Part shown: piece after piece, positions 26,822 to 35,333 of the stretch
How the letters are laid out: each line of letters starts with the position of its first letter
How positions within the stretch are numbered: position 1 is the stretch's first letter
Assembly (NCBI RefSeq): GCF_003721565.1
Contig: NZ_RJJE01000017.1
Coordinates: 1,645,884-1,709,883, forward strand
Source: Rufibacter immobilis
GTDB lineage: Bacteria; Bacteroidota; Bacteroidia; Cytophagales; Hymenobacteraceae
Reading direction: 5' to 3'
DNA: 64,000 nt
Translations under genes and position numbers: made by a program
The notes under the pieces: model-generated
What the model was told of the DNA's origin: nothing
What the model saw: the letters and a program-made list of their open reading frames with translations, nothing else
Databases searched by the model: none

Positions 26822-27376
26822 TTATTGCGCAGAGGAATCCTGCAGGCGGCTTTCTGAGTAGAGTTTGCATTTCCAGAGTTCCAGCTCGTCCATGGCCAGT
26901 TTGGCCATGTATTCCAGGGTAATCTGGTCATCAATGCCAAACTCACGGGGTTCTTTGTCTACAATGCACACAGAGCCCAGGTTATAGCCGTCATGGGTGG
27001 TGAGCGGAACGGCCGCATAGAAGCGCAAGCCAAACTCCCCGGCCACTAACGGATTTTTAAGCAGGCAAGGCTCTTTGAGGGCGTCTTTGAACACCGTGGC
27101 CTGCTGCCGCATCACTGAGAGGGAGCATAAGCTGATGCCGCGCTCCACATCGGTCACGTCTTCCATGCCCACGTTCCCTTTGAAAAACACCCGCTCAGAG
27201 TCTACAAAAGAAACCAGGGCAATAGGCACCTTGAACACGTGGGCGGCCAGGGCGGCAATGTGCTTGAAAGGGCCGTTGTCCTCTGATTGCAGTATTTGGT
27301 AATCGTGCAGTTTCTTAACGCGTTCTACCTCATTGTCTGGGATAATGCTCACCCCAAAAGTATTGTTTATTGTCAT
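26822..27376 (-). CDS. GAF-domain protein
   Basis: 184 residues forming a single GAF domain, with no output domain. Key segments: NEVERVKKLHDYQILQS, FKHIAALAAHVFKVPIALVSFVD, ISLCSLSVMRQQATVFKDAL and FYAAVPLTTHDGYNLGSVCI. This resembles the GAF module that sits before histidine kinase or GGDEF domains elsewhere, here free-standing. The Cys in ISLCSLS is at the position of conserved cysteines in related sensory GAFs. It is presumably a soluble small-molecule or redox sensor; ligand and partner are unknown. Confidence 0.87.
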   Translation of the reverse strand: MTINNTFGVSIIPDNEVERVKKLHDYQILQSEDNGPFKHIAALAAHVFKVPIALVSFVDSERVFFKGNVGMEDVTDVERGISLCSLSVMRQQATVFKDALKEPCLLKNPLVAGEFGLRFYAAVPLTTHDGYNLGSVCIVDKEPREFGIDDQITLEYMAKLAMDELELWKCKLYSESRLQDSSAQ

Positions 27377-27737
27377 GTACGCTTTCTTCCTATTCTGTCA
27401 ACTTCTTCTGGCATGCTGGCTATACGTACTTATCCGGAGGTTTGTTAAAAAAAAGATAATATCAGATAGGAGAATAATTATAGAATACGTTTTTTCTCAG
27501 AACCCATCGCGCAGCAATCTCTTAACCTTCTGATAATAAAGAAGATTGTACTGGGCTCAATTAGACAAAAGCGCTGAAAAAAATTCACGTGGGTCTTCTT
27601 CACTTCAGAGGCTCGTTGAGGTAAACCGCAACGGGCAGGTAGGCAGGGCAAGAATTAGTTTACCTTAAAGCTGGAAGCCGTTTAGCGGCCATTTTTTCAA
27701 TTTTGGGGCTAAACCAGCCACCGCAGCCTACTGGTTA
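27377..27737. other. Intergenic region, mostly without identifiable features
   Basis: About 360 bp upstream of the GAF gene. A 52-codon plus-strand frame from 27375 has one hydrophobic segment but overlaps the GAF start and has no support. A degenerate R copy (R11) is visible at 27678-27715 (CCGTTTAGCGGCC...GGGGCTAAACC). Confidence 0.6.
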
Positions 27738-27777
27738 AAAGGAAAGGGAGCCACACCCATGCGGTTCCCTTTCCTTT
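27738..27777. terminator. Terminator downstream of the YceI gene
   Basis: A 15-bp stem AAAGGAAAGGGAGCC / GGTTCCCTTTCCTTT with one G-T pair and a 10-nt loop. On the minus strand it is followed by TTTTAACC, so it would stop YceI transcription. Confidence 0.85.
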
Positions 27778-27799
27778 GCGTTGCTGCGGTGAAAATAAA

Positions 27800-28336
27800 C
27801 TAGGCTTGCTTCACCAGCTGGATTTCAGCTTGCAGGCGGATGTCATCACTCACCACCACGCTTCCGGCCTCGGTGACCGCGTTCCAGGTAAGCCCAAATT
27901 CTTTGCGGCTGATTTTTCCCGTAACGGTGAAACCGGCCTTGGTCTGTCCATAGGGGTCTACCACAATACCACCAAACTCCACGTCTACGGTAACGGGTTT
28001 GGAGATGCCCCGCACCGTTAACTCGCCGTGCAGTTTAGCGGAGTCTCCGCCGGAGGTTTCGTAGCGGTTGCCCACAAACCGAATCTCACTGTGCGTCTCG
28101 GCATCAAAGAAATCGGGGGACTTCAGGTGCGTGTCGCGCTGCTCGTTGTTGGTGTTGATGGAGTTCACATCGGCGGTGAAGACCACATTGGAAGCTTTGG
28201 AGAAATCATCGTCCTCGGTGTCCACTTCCACCTGGAAGCTCTGGAAATAACCGGTGACGGTGGTGATCATGAGGTGCTTTACTTTGAACTGCACTTCGCT
28301 GTGCGTAGGGTCAAGAATCCACTTGGTGTTTGCCAT
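27800..28336 (-). CDS. YceI-family lipid-binding protein
   Basis: 178 residues of the YceI beta-barrel fold, which binds isoprenoid or fatty lipids in a central cavity. The start MANTKWILDPTHSEVQFKVKHLM is characteristic, followed by VSGYFQ-like TVTGYFQSFQVEVDTED, SINTNNEQRDTHLKSPDFFDAE and LTVRGISKPVTVDVEF. No signal peptide is present, so unlike E. coli YceI it would be cytoplasmic. It is monocistronic between hairpin terminators. The ligand is unknown. Confidence 0.93.
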   Translation of the reverse strand: MANTKWILDPTHSEVQFKVKHLMITTVTGYFQSFQVEVDTEDDDFSKASNVVFTADVNSINTNNEQRDTHLKSPDFFDAETHSEIRFVGNRYETSGGDSAKLHGELTVRGISKPVTVDVEFGGIVVDPYGQTKAGFTVTGKISRKEFGLTWNAVTEAGSVVVSDDIRLQAEIQLVKQA

Positions 28337-28472
28337 AGTCTTTAGATTGGTTTAGAGGTTTTTCCGGAGAGTTTGGTATACGTGCCGCTCTTCATTGGGT
28401 TGAACAGAAGCCCTAACATTAAATGTATATACATATATACGTTTCTCCCCCGCAAATTCCAAAACCATTTTC

Positions 28473-28512
28473 CTGTTTAGGGGCTCTTTTCCCAAAAACA
28501 GCCCCTAAACAG
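28473..28512. repeat. Repeat R copy R12
   Basis: CTGTTTAGGGGCT and AGCCCCTAAACAG arms. The usual outer GCG/CGC is replaced by CTG/CAG on both sides, keeping the arms complementary. It begins 2 bp after the FUSC stop on the minus strand. Confidence 0.9.
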
Positions 28513-28513
28513 C

Positions 28514-30709
28514 TTAGGCCGCAGACGGGGCCAGAACTTTGTTTTCCTCCGGGGAAGTATCTGTGGACAGGACAACTTCGGTGATGCGTTGGATGTCGGT
28601 GCAGACTTTCCGGATGAACTCCAGTTGTTCGGCCAGGAGCCGGTCTTCCACGGAGAGCGTTGGCGCGGCTTCCTTGGGGGCTTCAGAGGGTTCCGTTTCC
28701 CCTTCCGGCACCTGAAACTGCGGGTCCAGCTTGCGGAGGGCCTCCAGGAGCGAAAGGTGCGCCCGTCGCACCGGCCTCAGGAAAGACTTGGAACAGGCCG
28801 TGCCCGCCCCCGCCATGCGTTCAGACAGAATGGTGGCAATGTAAGAAGACAGCACGTGGTTCAGGACCACCAGTTCATACACCTGCCGACTTTTGCGCTG
28901 CTTGCTCTTGGGCTCGGCGGTCATGCGCTGGAACGCCGCCGAGAGGTTAGCCGAACTCACGTATACTTCCTTCCGGGCCAGTTTGTAGTCCAGTTCCTGC
29001 ACCTGGCGGCCCTCCAGGCAGTTGGTCAAGACCTGCAGGTACCTCAGGTTGGCGTTGAGCACATTCTGCAAAAACTGTTTCACCTGCGTAGATTCCCAAT
29101 TGGGCAAGACAAAATAAGTGGCGGCAAAGGCGATGGCGCAGCCCACCACCGTGTCTATGACGCGCTCCTGCACAATGGCCAGCCCGCCGCCGCCCAGAAA
29201 GTTGAACAGGATGAGCATGAACGGCGTCATGAGAATGACGCTGAGCATGTAGTTGATGCGCTGCACGCTGTAGAAACCCGTCATGAAAAGCAACAGAAAC
29301 ACAAACTGGAGAGTCTCGTTGCGGACCAAGAACAGAATGAGCAAGCCAATGGCCCCGCCCACCACCGTACCTATAATCCGTTGCACGTTGCGCTGCTTTG
29401 TGAGCCCGAAGGCCGGTTTGAGCAGAAACACCACCGTGAGCAAGACCCAATAGCTATGCTGCCCGTACGGGAACAGCTTGGTGAGCACAAACGCGAAAAC
29501 TGACACCAGCGCCACCCGCAGCGAAAACCGGAAAGCCGATGAGTTGAACGTGAGGTTGCTCCAGAACAGCCTAGGCGAATAATTCTGATGCGACACAAAG
29601 CGGGTAAACTCCAGCACCCGGTCTTGCCGGGCATCCTGCGCCTCCTGCACATTGAAGTACGCCACAATGTCTGTGATGCGCTGCGAAATGGTTCTGATGT
29701 TGACCAGAATCCGTTTCAGCACCAAAGTATTGCTGTGGGGCTGCCGCTCGGCCAGAGCGTCAATGCTGGCTTTCAGGTGCTCCAGTTGCTGCGGAAGGTT
29801 CAGGTGCTGGGTATGGCGCAGGTTGGCCTGCATGGCAAACCCAATGTTATCCAGCTCATGCGCCAGGCTCTCTATCACCGCTTCTATCTCCTTCAGGATA
29901 CCCGTCTGGCCGAACCGTTCGTGGATAGAGCTGTAGTCATAATGGATGGCCGTTATCTGCTCATAGAGGTCCACCAAATCCACAAAAGACAGGACCAGTC
30001 TCCGCCCCGTATCTGTGGACTCTTTCACTATCTGGCGGCTCTTGAACAACACCTCGCGCACGGCATCCTGCTTCTCGCTCACCAGAATCTGCTGGGCCAC
30101 CAGCTGGCGGTACTGCTTTTCCAGGTCTAGCTGCGTGGCGTAGAAGGTGGCTTTGATGCGCAGGAATTTGGCTACTTCCCGTATGCATTCGCCCAAGGCC
30201 TGCTGGGCCGGGCGGTAGGGCATCATCTGGTACGTGAGCAGCCCCAGCAACAGATACCAGATGCCCCCCACCATGACCAACGCCCCGTAAGGCAGCACCT
30301 GCGCCAGAGAAAGCGGGCGGTCCATGGTCATGACCAACACCAGCAAACCCGCCAAGCCAATGAACGAAGCCCTGGCCCCGTACACCAGCAGCATAGACAG
30401 CGCAAAACTCAGAAAGAAAATCTCCAGCCCCAGCGTGACCACGTGCAGCCGCGCAACACCGGTTAACATGCCCACCAGCGTACACACCGCAATAGAAGCC
30501 AACATGCCGTTACGTCTGTGCACCACCGGCCCCGGCGAATCTCCCAGGCTGGCCCCCAAGGCCCCCAAAGACACTGTAATACCCGTTTGCAGCTGACCCA
30601 GGTACGAAAAAAGCAAGGCCGGCAACAGCACCCCAATGGTGATTCTGATGCCGTCTGAAAAATTCTGGCTGTAGAAGAAAGACTGTAATTCCCGTACTTT
30701 CCTGTTCAT
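28514..30709 (-). CDS. FUSC-family inner membrane protein (YccS/YhfK-like)
   Basis: 731 residues with the duplicated FUSC layout. A first block of about six helices lies near residues 20-165 (IGVLLPALLFSYLGQLQTGITV). A long cytoplasmic, partly coiled-coil stretch runs to about 385. A second block of helices lies near 395-520 (VALVSVFAFVLTKLFPYGQHSYWVLLTVVFLLKPAFGLTKQRNVQRIIGTVVGG), then a soluble C-terminal region. The motif PxFGLTKQRxxQRIIGTxxGG is typical of the fusaric-acid-resistance-like/YccS family. Function is poorly defined; efflux of aromatic acids has been proposed for relatives. Monocistronic, divergent from ypdA. Confidence 0.9.
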   Translation of the reverse strand: MNRKVRELQSFFYSQNFSDGIRITIGVLLPALLFSYLGQLQTGITVSLGALGASLGDSPGPVVHRRNGMLASIAVCTLVGMLTGVARLHVVTLGLEIFFLSFALSMLLVYGARASFIGLAGLLVLVMTMDRPLSLAQVLPYGALVMVGGIWYLLLGLLTYQMMPYRPAQQALGECIREVAKFLRIKATFYATQLDLEKQYRQLVAQQILVSEKQDAVREVLFKSRQIVKESTDTGRRLVLSFVDLVDLYEQITAIHYDYSSIHERFGQTGILKEIEAVIESLAHELDNIGFAMQANLRHTQHLNLPQQLEHLKASIDALAERQPHSNTLVLKRILVNIRTISQRITDIVAYFNVQEAQDARQDRVLEFTRFVSHQNYSPRLFWSNLTFNSSAFRFSLRVALVSVFAFVLTKLFPYGQHSYWVLLTVVFLLKPAFGLTKQRNVQRIIGTVVGGAIGLLILFLVRNETLQFVFLLLFMTGFYSVQRINYMLSVILMTPFMLILFNFLGGGGLAIVQERVIDTVVGCAIAFAATYFVLPNWESTQVKQFLQNVLNANLRYLQVLTNCLEGRQVQELDYKLARKEVYVSSANLSAAFQRMTAEPKSKQRKSRQVYELVVLNHVLSSYIATILSERMAGAGTACSKSFLRPVRRAHLSLLEALRKLDPQFQVPEGETEPSEAPKEAAPTLSVEDRLLAEQLEFIRKVCTDIQRITEVVLSTDTSPEENKVLAPSAA

Positions 30710-30816
30710 TTAGATGAGCGTGAATAATGCGTGAAGGTAGCTAAACGTGCCCAGCGGCAAGAAGGTGTAGAAAAAAATCTGGTTTAGCCCCGCTTTTTAC
30801 CTTTGCCAGACCCAGT

Positions 30817-30855
30817 GCGTTTAGCGGCTGTTTTTCCTAAAACAAGCCTAAAACG
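30817..30855. repeat. Repeat R copy R13
   Basis: GCGTTTAGCGGCTGTTTTT with a degenerate right arm. It is unusual in lying between two divergent starts (FUSC and ypdA) instead of after a stop. Confidence 0.75.
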
Positions 30856-30946
30856 AAAACGAAAGGACAACCGCAGCGTGTTGCGCTCCTGTCTCACTTT
30901 CTCCAACCTTCTCTCCTTCCTAGTTCTCTTTACGTAGATTTGCAGT

Positions 30947-31921
30947 ATGCGTACTTCCTCAGACTTTGACATTGTCATCATAGGTGCAGGCCCCATAGGG
31001 CTGAGTTGCGGCATTGAAGCCCAGAAAGCGGGACTTTCCTACGTGATCCTGGACAAAGGGGCCTTGGTCAACTCGCTGTACAATTACCCGGTTACCATGA
31101 CCTTCTTCTCCACCTCAGAGAAGCTGGAGATTGGCGATGTGCCCTTTATTTCTGACAACCCCAAGCCCCGGCGCAACGAGGCGCTGGAATATTACCGGCG
31201 CGTCACGCTCAAGTTCAACCTGAACCTGCGCCTGTTTGAAGAGGTATTCTCTGTGCAGAAAACTGGAAACCATTTCATAGTGGAAACCGCCAAGCAAACC
31301 TACCTCGCCCGGAATGTGATTGTGTCTACCGGCTTCTATGACCTGCCTGCCACCATGGACATCCCCGGCGAAGACCTCCCGCACGTAACCCACTATTATA
31401 AAGACCCGCACTACTACGCCCTCCAGAAAGTAGTGGTGGTGGGGGCCAGCAATTCCTCCGTAGACGCGGCCCTGGAAACGTACCGAAAAGGCGCCCAGGT
31501 GACCATGGTGGTGCGGGGCCCCGAGATTGGCCGGCGCGTGAAATACTGGGTGCGTCCAGACATTGAGAACCGCATCCAGGAAGGCAGCATCAAGGCCTAT
31601 TTCAATTCTTCCCTGCTGGAAATCCGTCCGGGTGAGGTAGACATTCAGACCCCCGAAGGCGTGGTGACCCTGGCTAATGATTTTGTGCTGGCGCTCACCG
31701 GCTATAAACCTAATTTTGACCTGCTGCGCAAATTTGGGGTAGAACTGTCTCCAGATGATAAACTGTACCCCCAGCACAACTCCCAGACCATGGAAACGAA
31801 CCAGCCCGGCCTTTACCTGGCGGGTGTGGTATGCGGCGGCATGGACACCCATCTCTGGTTTATTGAGAACTCCCGAGACCATGCCCAGAAAATTGTGCAG
31901 CATCTACTTGCCCAGAAATAG
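30947..31921 (+). CDS. ypdA: YpdA-type bacillithiol disulfide reductase
   Basis: 324 residues. An FAD/NADPH-dependent thioredoxin-reductase-like flavoprotein without the CxxC pair. The N-terminal FAD motif is DFDIVIIGAGPIGLSCGIEAQKAG. The family-specific stretch NYPVTMTFFSTSEKLEIGDVPF follows. The NADPH motif is VVVVGASNSSVDAALETYRKGA, and the C-terminal FAD motif is NQPGLYLAGVVCGGMDTHLWF. It is predicted to reduce bacillithiol disulfide and so keep the bacillithiol pool reduced; bacillithiol is made by many Bacteroidota. No bsh genes are adjacent. Repeat R14 begins 8 bp after the stop. Confidence 0.92.
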   Translation: MRTSSDFDIVIIGAGPIGLSCGIEAQKAGLSYVILDKGALVNSLYNYPVTMTFFSTSEKLEIGDVPFISDNPKPRRNEALEYYRRVTLKFNLNLRLFEEVFSVQKTGNHFIVETAKQTYLARNVIVSTGFYDLPATMDIPGEDLPHVTHYYKDPHYYALQKVVVVGASNSSVDAALETYRKGAQVTMVVRGPEIGRRVKYWVRPDIENRIQEGSIKAYFNSSLLEIRPGEVDIQTPEGVVTLANDFVLALTGYKPNFDLLRKFGVELSPDDKLYPQHNSQTMETNQPGLYLAGVVCGGMDTHLWFIENSRDHAQKIVQHLLAQK

Positions 31922-31928
31922 CCGTACC

Positions 31929-31968
31929 GCGTTTAGGGCCTGTTTTGGGAAAAAGAGCCCCTAAACGC
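31929..31968. repeat. Repeat R copy R14
   Basis: GCGTTTAGGGCCTGTTTT and AAAAAGAGCCCCTAAACGC arms, 8 bp after the ypdA stop codon. Confidence 0.87.
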
Positions 31969-31991
31969 ACCCAATCCCTCCGCTGCACGTG

Positions 31992-32025
31992 CGGTTGGTA
32001 TCTCTATAGATACCAACCGTCTTTA
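31992..32025 (+). terminator. Terminator after ypdA
   Basis: A 12-bp stem CGGTTGGTATCT / AGATACCAACCG with a 4-nt loop, followed by TCTTTATT. Confidence 0.8.
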
Positions 32026-32150
32026 TTCCCACAGCTCATTGATTATCAATTAATACTTCATCATAAATAATTCCCTGGGTACAGCATTCAGGAGGCGAGT
32101 CAAAGAAAACCTTTCCAACTCCGGCGCAATCTGCTTTACTTTGCCACCCG

Positions 32151-32164
32151 AATGAACGTTCAAT
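32151..32164. promoter_or_regulatory. Candidate operator for the TetR regulator
   Basis: The perfect 10-bp palindrome TGAACGTTCA (32153-32162), inside AATGAACGTTCAAT, lies 15 bp before the candidate ATG at 32178. Short AT-flanked palindromes of this kind are typical TetR/AcrR operators, and autoregulation is the usual arrangement. Confidence 0.55.
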
Positions 32165-32177
32165 AGATACCTAATTG

Positions 32178-32756
32178 ATGGGCCCGGCAATGATTGCAGA
32201 GAAAAAAAAGGCGATTCTGGAGAGTACGCTCAAACTGATAAAAGAGAATGGGTTTCATGGCACACCCATGAGCCAAGTGGCGAAAAAAGCGGGGGTAGCC
32301 GCTGGTACCATCTACCATTATTTTGACAGCAAGGACACCTTGATCATGGAGCTGTTCTCCTACACCCAATACATGATTCAGGCGGCCATGCAGGAAAGCC
32401 TGCGCGAGGACATGGATTTCAGGGAGAACTTTTTCCTGCGTTGGATCAGCCGCTGCCAGTTCTACATCCAGAACCCAGACGTGCTCTTCTTCATTGAACA
32501 GTTTGTGAATTCACCATATTTCCCGCGCTGCTCCAAAGAGCAGAATGAGTTTTCCCAGAATGAGATCATCCAGTTCATCCGGCTGGGCCACCAGAACGGC
32601 ATCTTGCGCGATCTGGACCCCAAGCTGATGTCCATCATGATTCATAGCAGCATCATGACCGCCGCCAAAGTACACCTTGACGGTAAGTTTTCCTTAGCCG
32701 AGAAAGAATTCAAGCAATTGGCACAGATGATTTGGGACAGCATTCGTAAGCTATAA
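32178..32756 (+). CDS. TetR/AcrR-family transcriptional regulator
   Basis: 192 residues from ATG at 32178; ATG at 32190 (MIAEKKKAILESTLKL) is an equally good start, and TTG at 32175 is less likely. The N-terminal HTH is clear: ILESTLKLIKENGFHGTPMSQVAKKAGVAAGTIYHYFDSKDTL. The C-terminal ligand domain has no recognisable specificity. It lies 46 bp upstream of and in line with a TolC/adaptor/RND efflux operon, so it is probably the local repressor that responds to an efflux substrate. A palindromic candidate operator lies just upstream. Confidence 0.92.
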   Translation: MGPAMIAEKKKAILESTLKLIKENGFHGTPMSQVAKKAGVAAGTIYHYFDSKDTLIMELFSYTQYMIQAAMQESLREDMDFRENFFLRWISRCQFYIQNPDVLFFIEQFVNSPYFPRCSKEQNEFSQNEIIQFIRLGHQNGILRDLDPKLMSIMIHSSIMTAAKVHLDGKFSLAEKEFKQLAQMIWDSIRKL

Positions 32757-32802
32757 CCTCCACCCACTTACCCACTTATAGATTTAATTTTTACCAGTAC
32801 TT

Positions 32803-34134
32803 ATGAAAAAAACGAAATATCTGATGCCCCTGCTGTTGAGCTGCCTCCTGGCTCCCCTGGCAGTACTGGCACAGGTGACGCCAGATAGCACGGCCGGCAG
32901 GCTCACGCTGGAACAATGTGTTGAATTCGCGCTCAAGAACCAGGCCCAGGTGCAGCAGGCCCAATTAGATGAAGAGATTGGGGAGCGCCAGATCAAGGCG
33001 CAATTGTCTGGTTGGCTACCTCAGGTAACGGCCCAGTTCGCGGCGGTGCGCAACATTCAGCGGCCCCGCTTTGTCATTGGGAACGAAGTCATTACCACCG
33101 GGCAGAACTATACCTCCAACCTTAACCTACAGGCAAACCAGACGCTGTACAGCAATGATCTGTTATTGGCGAGCCGGGCAGCCCGGTTCACCAGATCATC
33201 GTTGGACCTGAATACCAAAGCCACCAAAATCAACACGGTGGTAGACGTGAGCAAGGCATTCTACAACATCCTGCTCAGCCAGGAGCAGCTGCGTATTTTG
33301 GAGGAGAACATCGCCCGCCAGGAGAAGCAGTACCGTGATGCCCGTGCCCAGTATGAGCAAGGCCTGGTAGACAAAACCGACTACCAACGCGCCAGCATCA
33401 CCCTCAATAGCATCCGCTCAGACCGCAAGAGAACGCAGGAAGCCATCAAAGCCAGCACTGCGCTGCTACAGGAACTGATGGGATTGCCGGTGGGCGCACC
33501 GCTAACCCTGGCATACGACTATAACCAGATGCAGCAGAACATTCTTGTAGACACTACGCAGAATGTGACGTTCGCCAACCGCGTGGAATTCCAGCAGATA
33601 CAGGTGCAGCGCCAGATCCAGGGGTTGAACACCAGCTTTTACCGCTTCGGCTTCCTGCCAACGGCTTCCATCTATGGCAATTACAACCCGCAGTTCTTCA
33701 GCAGTGAACTTTCCAGCCTGTACAATAACATCTACCCTACATCACAGGTAGGCTTGCAGGTGGGTATCCCCATTTTCCAGGGTGGCAGAAGACTGCAGAA
33801 TGTGCGCATCTCGCGCTTACAGGAAGACCGCCTCAGCATAGACCTGCAGAACCTGCAACGCAGAATCAACACGGAGTACCAGAGTGCCCTGGCCAGCTAT
33901 AAAAGCGACTACAATGACTGGATTACCCTCCAGAGCAATGTGCAACTAGCGGAGGAGGTGTACAATGTCATCAAGCTTCAGTATAATGAGGGCATCAAGA
34001 CTTACCTAGAGCTTATTGTTGCCGAAACGGATCTCAGAACCGCCCAGCTCAACTATTACAATGCCCTTTACAACGTGCTTTCCAGCAAGCTGGAAGTGCA
34101 GCGTGCTTTGGGAACCATACCCGTTAATCAGTAA
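32803..34134 (+). CDS. TolC-family outer membrane efflux protein
   Basis: 443 residues with a signal peptide (MKKTKYLMPLLLSCLLAPLA, then VLAQ). It has the two repeated outer membrane efflux protein halves: LTLEQCVEFALKNQAQVQQAQLDEEIGERQI and a second unit around NVQLAEEVYNVIKLQYNEGIKTYLELIVAETDLRTAQLNY. It forms a trimeric channel from the outer membrane into the periplasm. First structural gene of the efflux operon; the adaptor follows 27 bp after its stop. Confidence 0.94.
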   Translation: MKKTKYLMPLLLSCLLAPLAVLAQVTPDSTAGRLTLEQCVEFALKNQAQVQQAQLDEEIGERQIKAQLSGWLPQVTAQFAAVRNIQRPRFVIGNEVITTGQNYTSNLNLQANQTLYSNDLLLASRAARFTRSSLDLNTKATKINTVVDVSKAFYNILLSQEQLRILEENIARQEKQYRDARAQYEQGLVDKTDYQRASITLNSIRSDRKRTQEAIKASTALLQELMGLPVGAPLTLAYDYNQMQQNILVDTTQNVTFANRVEFQQIQVQRQIQGLNTSFYRFGFLPTASIYGNYNPQFFSSELSSLYNNIYPTSQVGLQVGIPIFQGGRRLQNVRISRLQEDRLSIDLQNLQRRINTEYQSALASYKSDYNDWITLQSNVQLAEEVYNVIKLQYNEGIKTYLELIVAETDLRTAQLNYYNALYNVLSSKLEVQRALGTIPVNQ

Positions 34135-34161
34135 TCAGAGAGAAAAACCATAGATACCATC

Positions 34162-35301
34162 ATGAAGTTACATTTATCCACCTTGGCGGCGCTTACCCTG
34201 TCCAGCGCTTTGTTGGTTTCCTGCGGTAAACAAGAGGCGCCGCAGCAGAACCCCATGGCCGCCGCAGTACCTGTGAACACGTACACCGTTACCCAGGAAC
34301 ATGTTGTGGGCACAGACACCTACCCTGGCACCGTGGTTCCGCTGAATGAAGTAGAATTGCGCCCTCAGGTGAGTGGCTACATCACCCAGATCTTTGTAAA
34401 AGACGGCCAGCGCGTGACCAAAGGCCAGAAACTGTATGAGATTGACCGCACCAAATACCAGGCGGCTTACCGTCAGGCCCAGGCCAATGTACGCAGCGCC
34501 CAGGCAAATCTGGACCGCGTGCAGAAAGACCTGGAGCGCTATGAGAACCTGGCCCGCCAGGACGCGATAGCCCGCCAGCGCGTAGATTACGCCCGCGCCG
34601 ATGTGGAAACAGCCCGCGCCCAAGTGGCGGTAGCCCGCGCACAGGTGGCCAGCGCCTCCACTGACCTTGGCTACTCTATCATTGAAGCGCCGTTCAGTGG
34701 TACCATTGGCATCTCTCAGGTACGCGTAGGTTCACAGGTTAGCCCTGGACAAACCCTCCTGAACACCATCTCCTCTGAAGGACCTACCGGGGTAGACTTC
34801 GTGATCAATGAAAACGAACTGCCGCGTTTCACTAATCTGCAGAAAGGAAAGCAGCCAGACTCTCTTTTCACCCTCAGCCTTTCGGGCGGAGCCAGCTATC
34901 CCCATACCGGTAAACTGACGGCCATTGACCGGGCTGTGGGTCTGCAAACCGGTACTATTACTGTACGGGTAAGCTTCCCTAACCCAAATGGCCAGTTAGT
35001 GGCCGGTATGACGGCCAATGTAAACGTGCTGAACCAAGACATTGGTCAGCAGATCACCTTTCCGTACAAAGCCGTGACGGAGCAGTTGGGCGAGTACTTC
35101 GTCTACAAAGTGCAAGGCGATTCTGTACAGCAGCAGAACGTGTTGTTAGGAACCCGTTTCCAGGAGAAGATTGTAGCCCGCGAAGGCTTGAAGCCCGGAG
35201 ATGTGATTGTGGTGGAAGGTATCCAGAAACTGCGCCAGGGCGCGAAAATACAGGTGGGTGCGCCGCAAGCCGCCGGAGGTGCCCCAGCTGGTGCCAGATA
35301 A
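34162..35301 (+). CDS. RND periplasmic adaptor (membrane fusion) lipoprotein
   Basis: 379 residues. The lipoprotein signal has lipobox LLVSC (Cys about residue 16) followed by GKQEAPQ. The lipoyl/biotin-like half has LRPQVSGYITQIFVKDGQRVTKGQKLYEIDR. The alpha-helical hairpin is Ala/Gln/Arg-rich (residues about 95-165, RQAQANVRSAQANLDRVQ). Beta-barrel sequence YSIIEAPFSGTIGISQVRVGS and GLKPGDVIVVEGIQKLRQG close the protein. It links the RND pump to TolC. The preceding and following genes are 27 and 32 bp away. Confidence 0.94.
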   Translation: MKLHLSTLAALTLSSALLVSCGKQEAPQQNPMAAAVPVNTYTVTQEHVVGTDTYPGTVVPLNEVELRPQVSGYITQIFVKDGQRVTKGQKLYEIDRTKYQAAYRQAQANVRSAQANLDRVQKDLERYENLARQDAIARQRVDYARADVETARAQVAVARAQVASASTDLGYSIIEAPFSGTIGISQVRVGSQVSPGQTLLNTISSEGPTGVDFVINENELPRFTNLQKGKQPDSLFTLSLSGGASYPHTGKLTAIDRAVGLQTGTITVRVSFPNPNGQLVAGMTANVNVLNQDIGQQITFPYKAVTEQLGEYFVYKVQGDSVQQQNVLLGTRFQEKIVAREGLKPGDVIVVEGIQKLRQGAKIQVGAPQAAGGAPAGAR

Positions 35302-35333
35302 TATAAATTTCAAGTAGCTTTTTCAGAACGAGT

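Noticed and set aside
27333..27533. 66-codon plus-strand frame with a hydrophobic segment
   Set aside because: It begins inside the GAF gene on the opposite strand. No ribosome binding site or homology supports it.
28590..29503. Plus-strand 304-codon frame
   Set aside because: Antisense shadow of the FUSC gene with no signal of its own.
30935..30942. TAGATTTG as the ypdA promoter -7 box
   Set aside because: It is only 4 bp before the start codon, so transcription would begin at or inside the ATG; probably coincidence.
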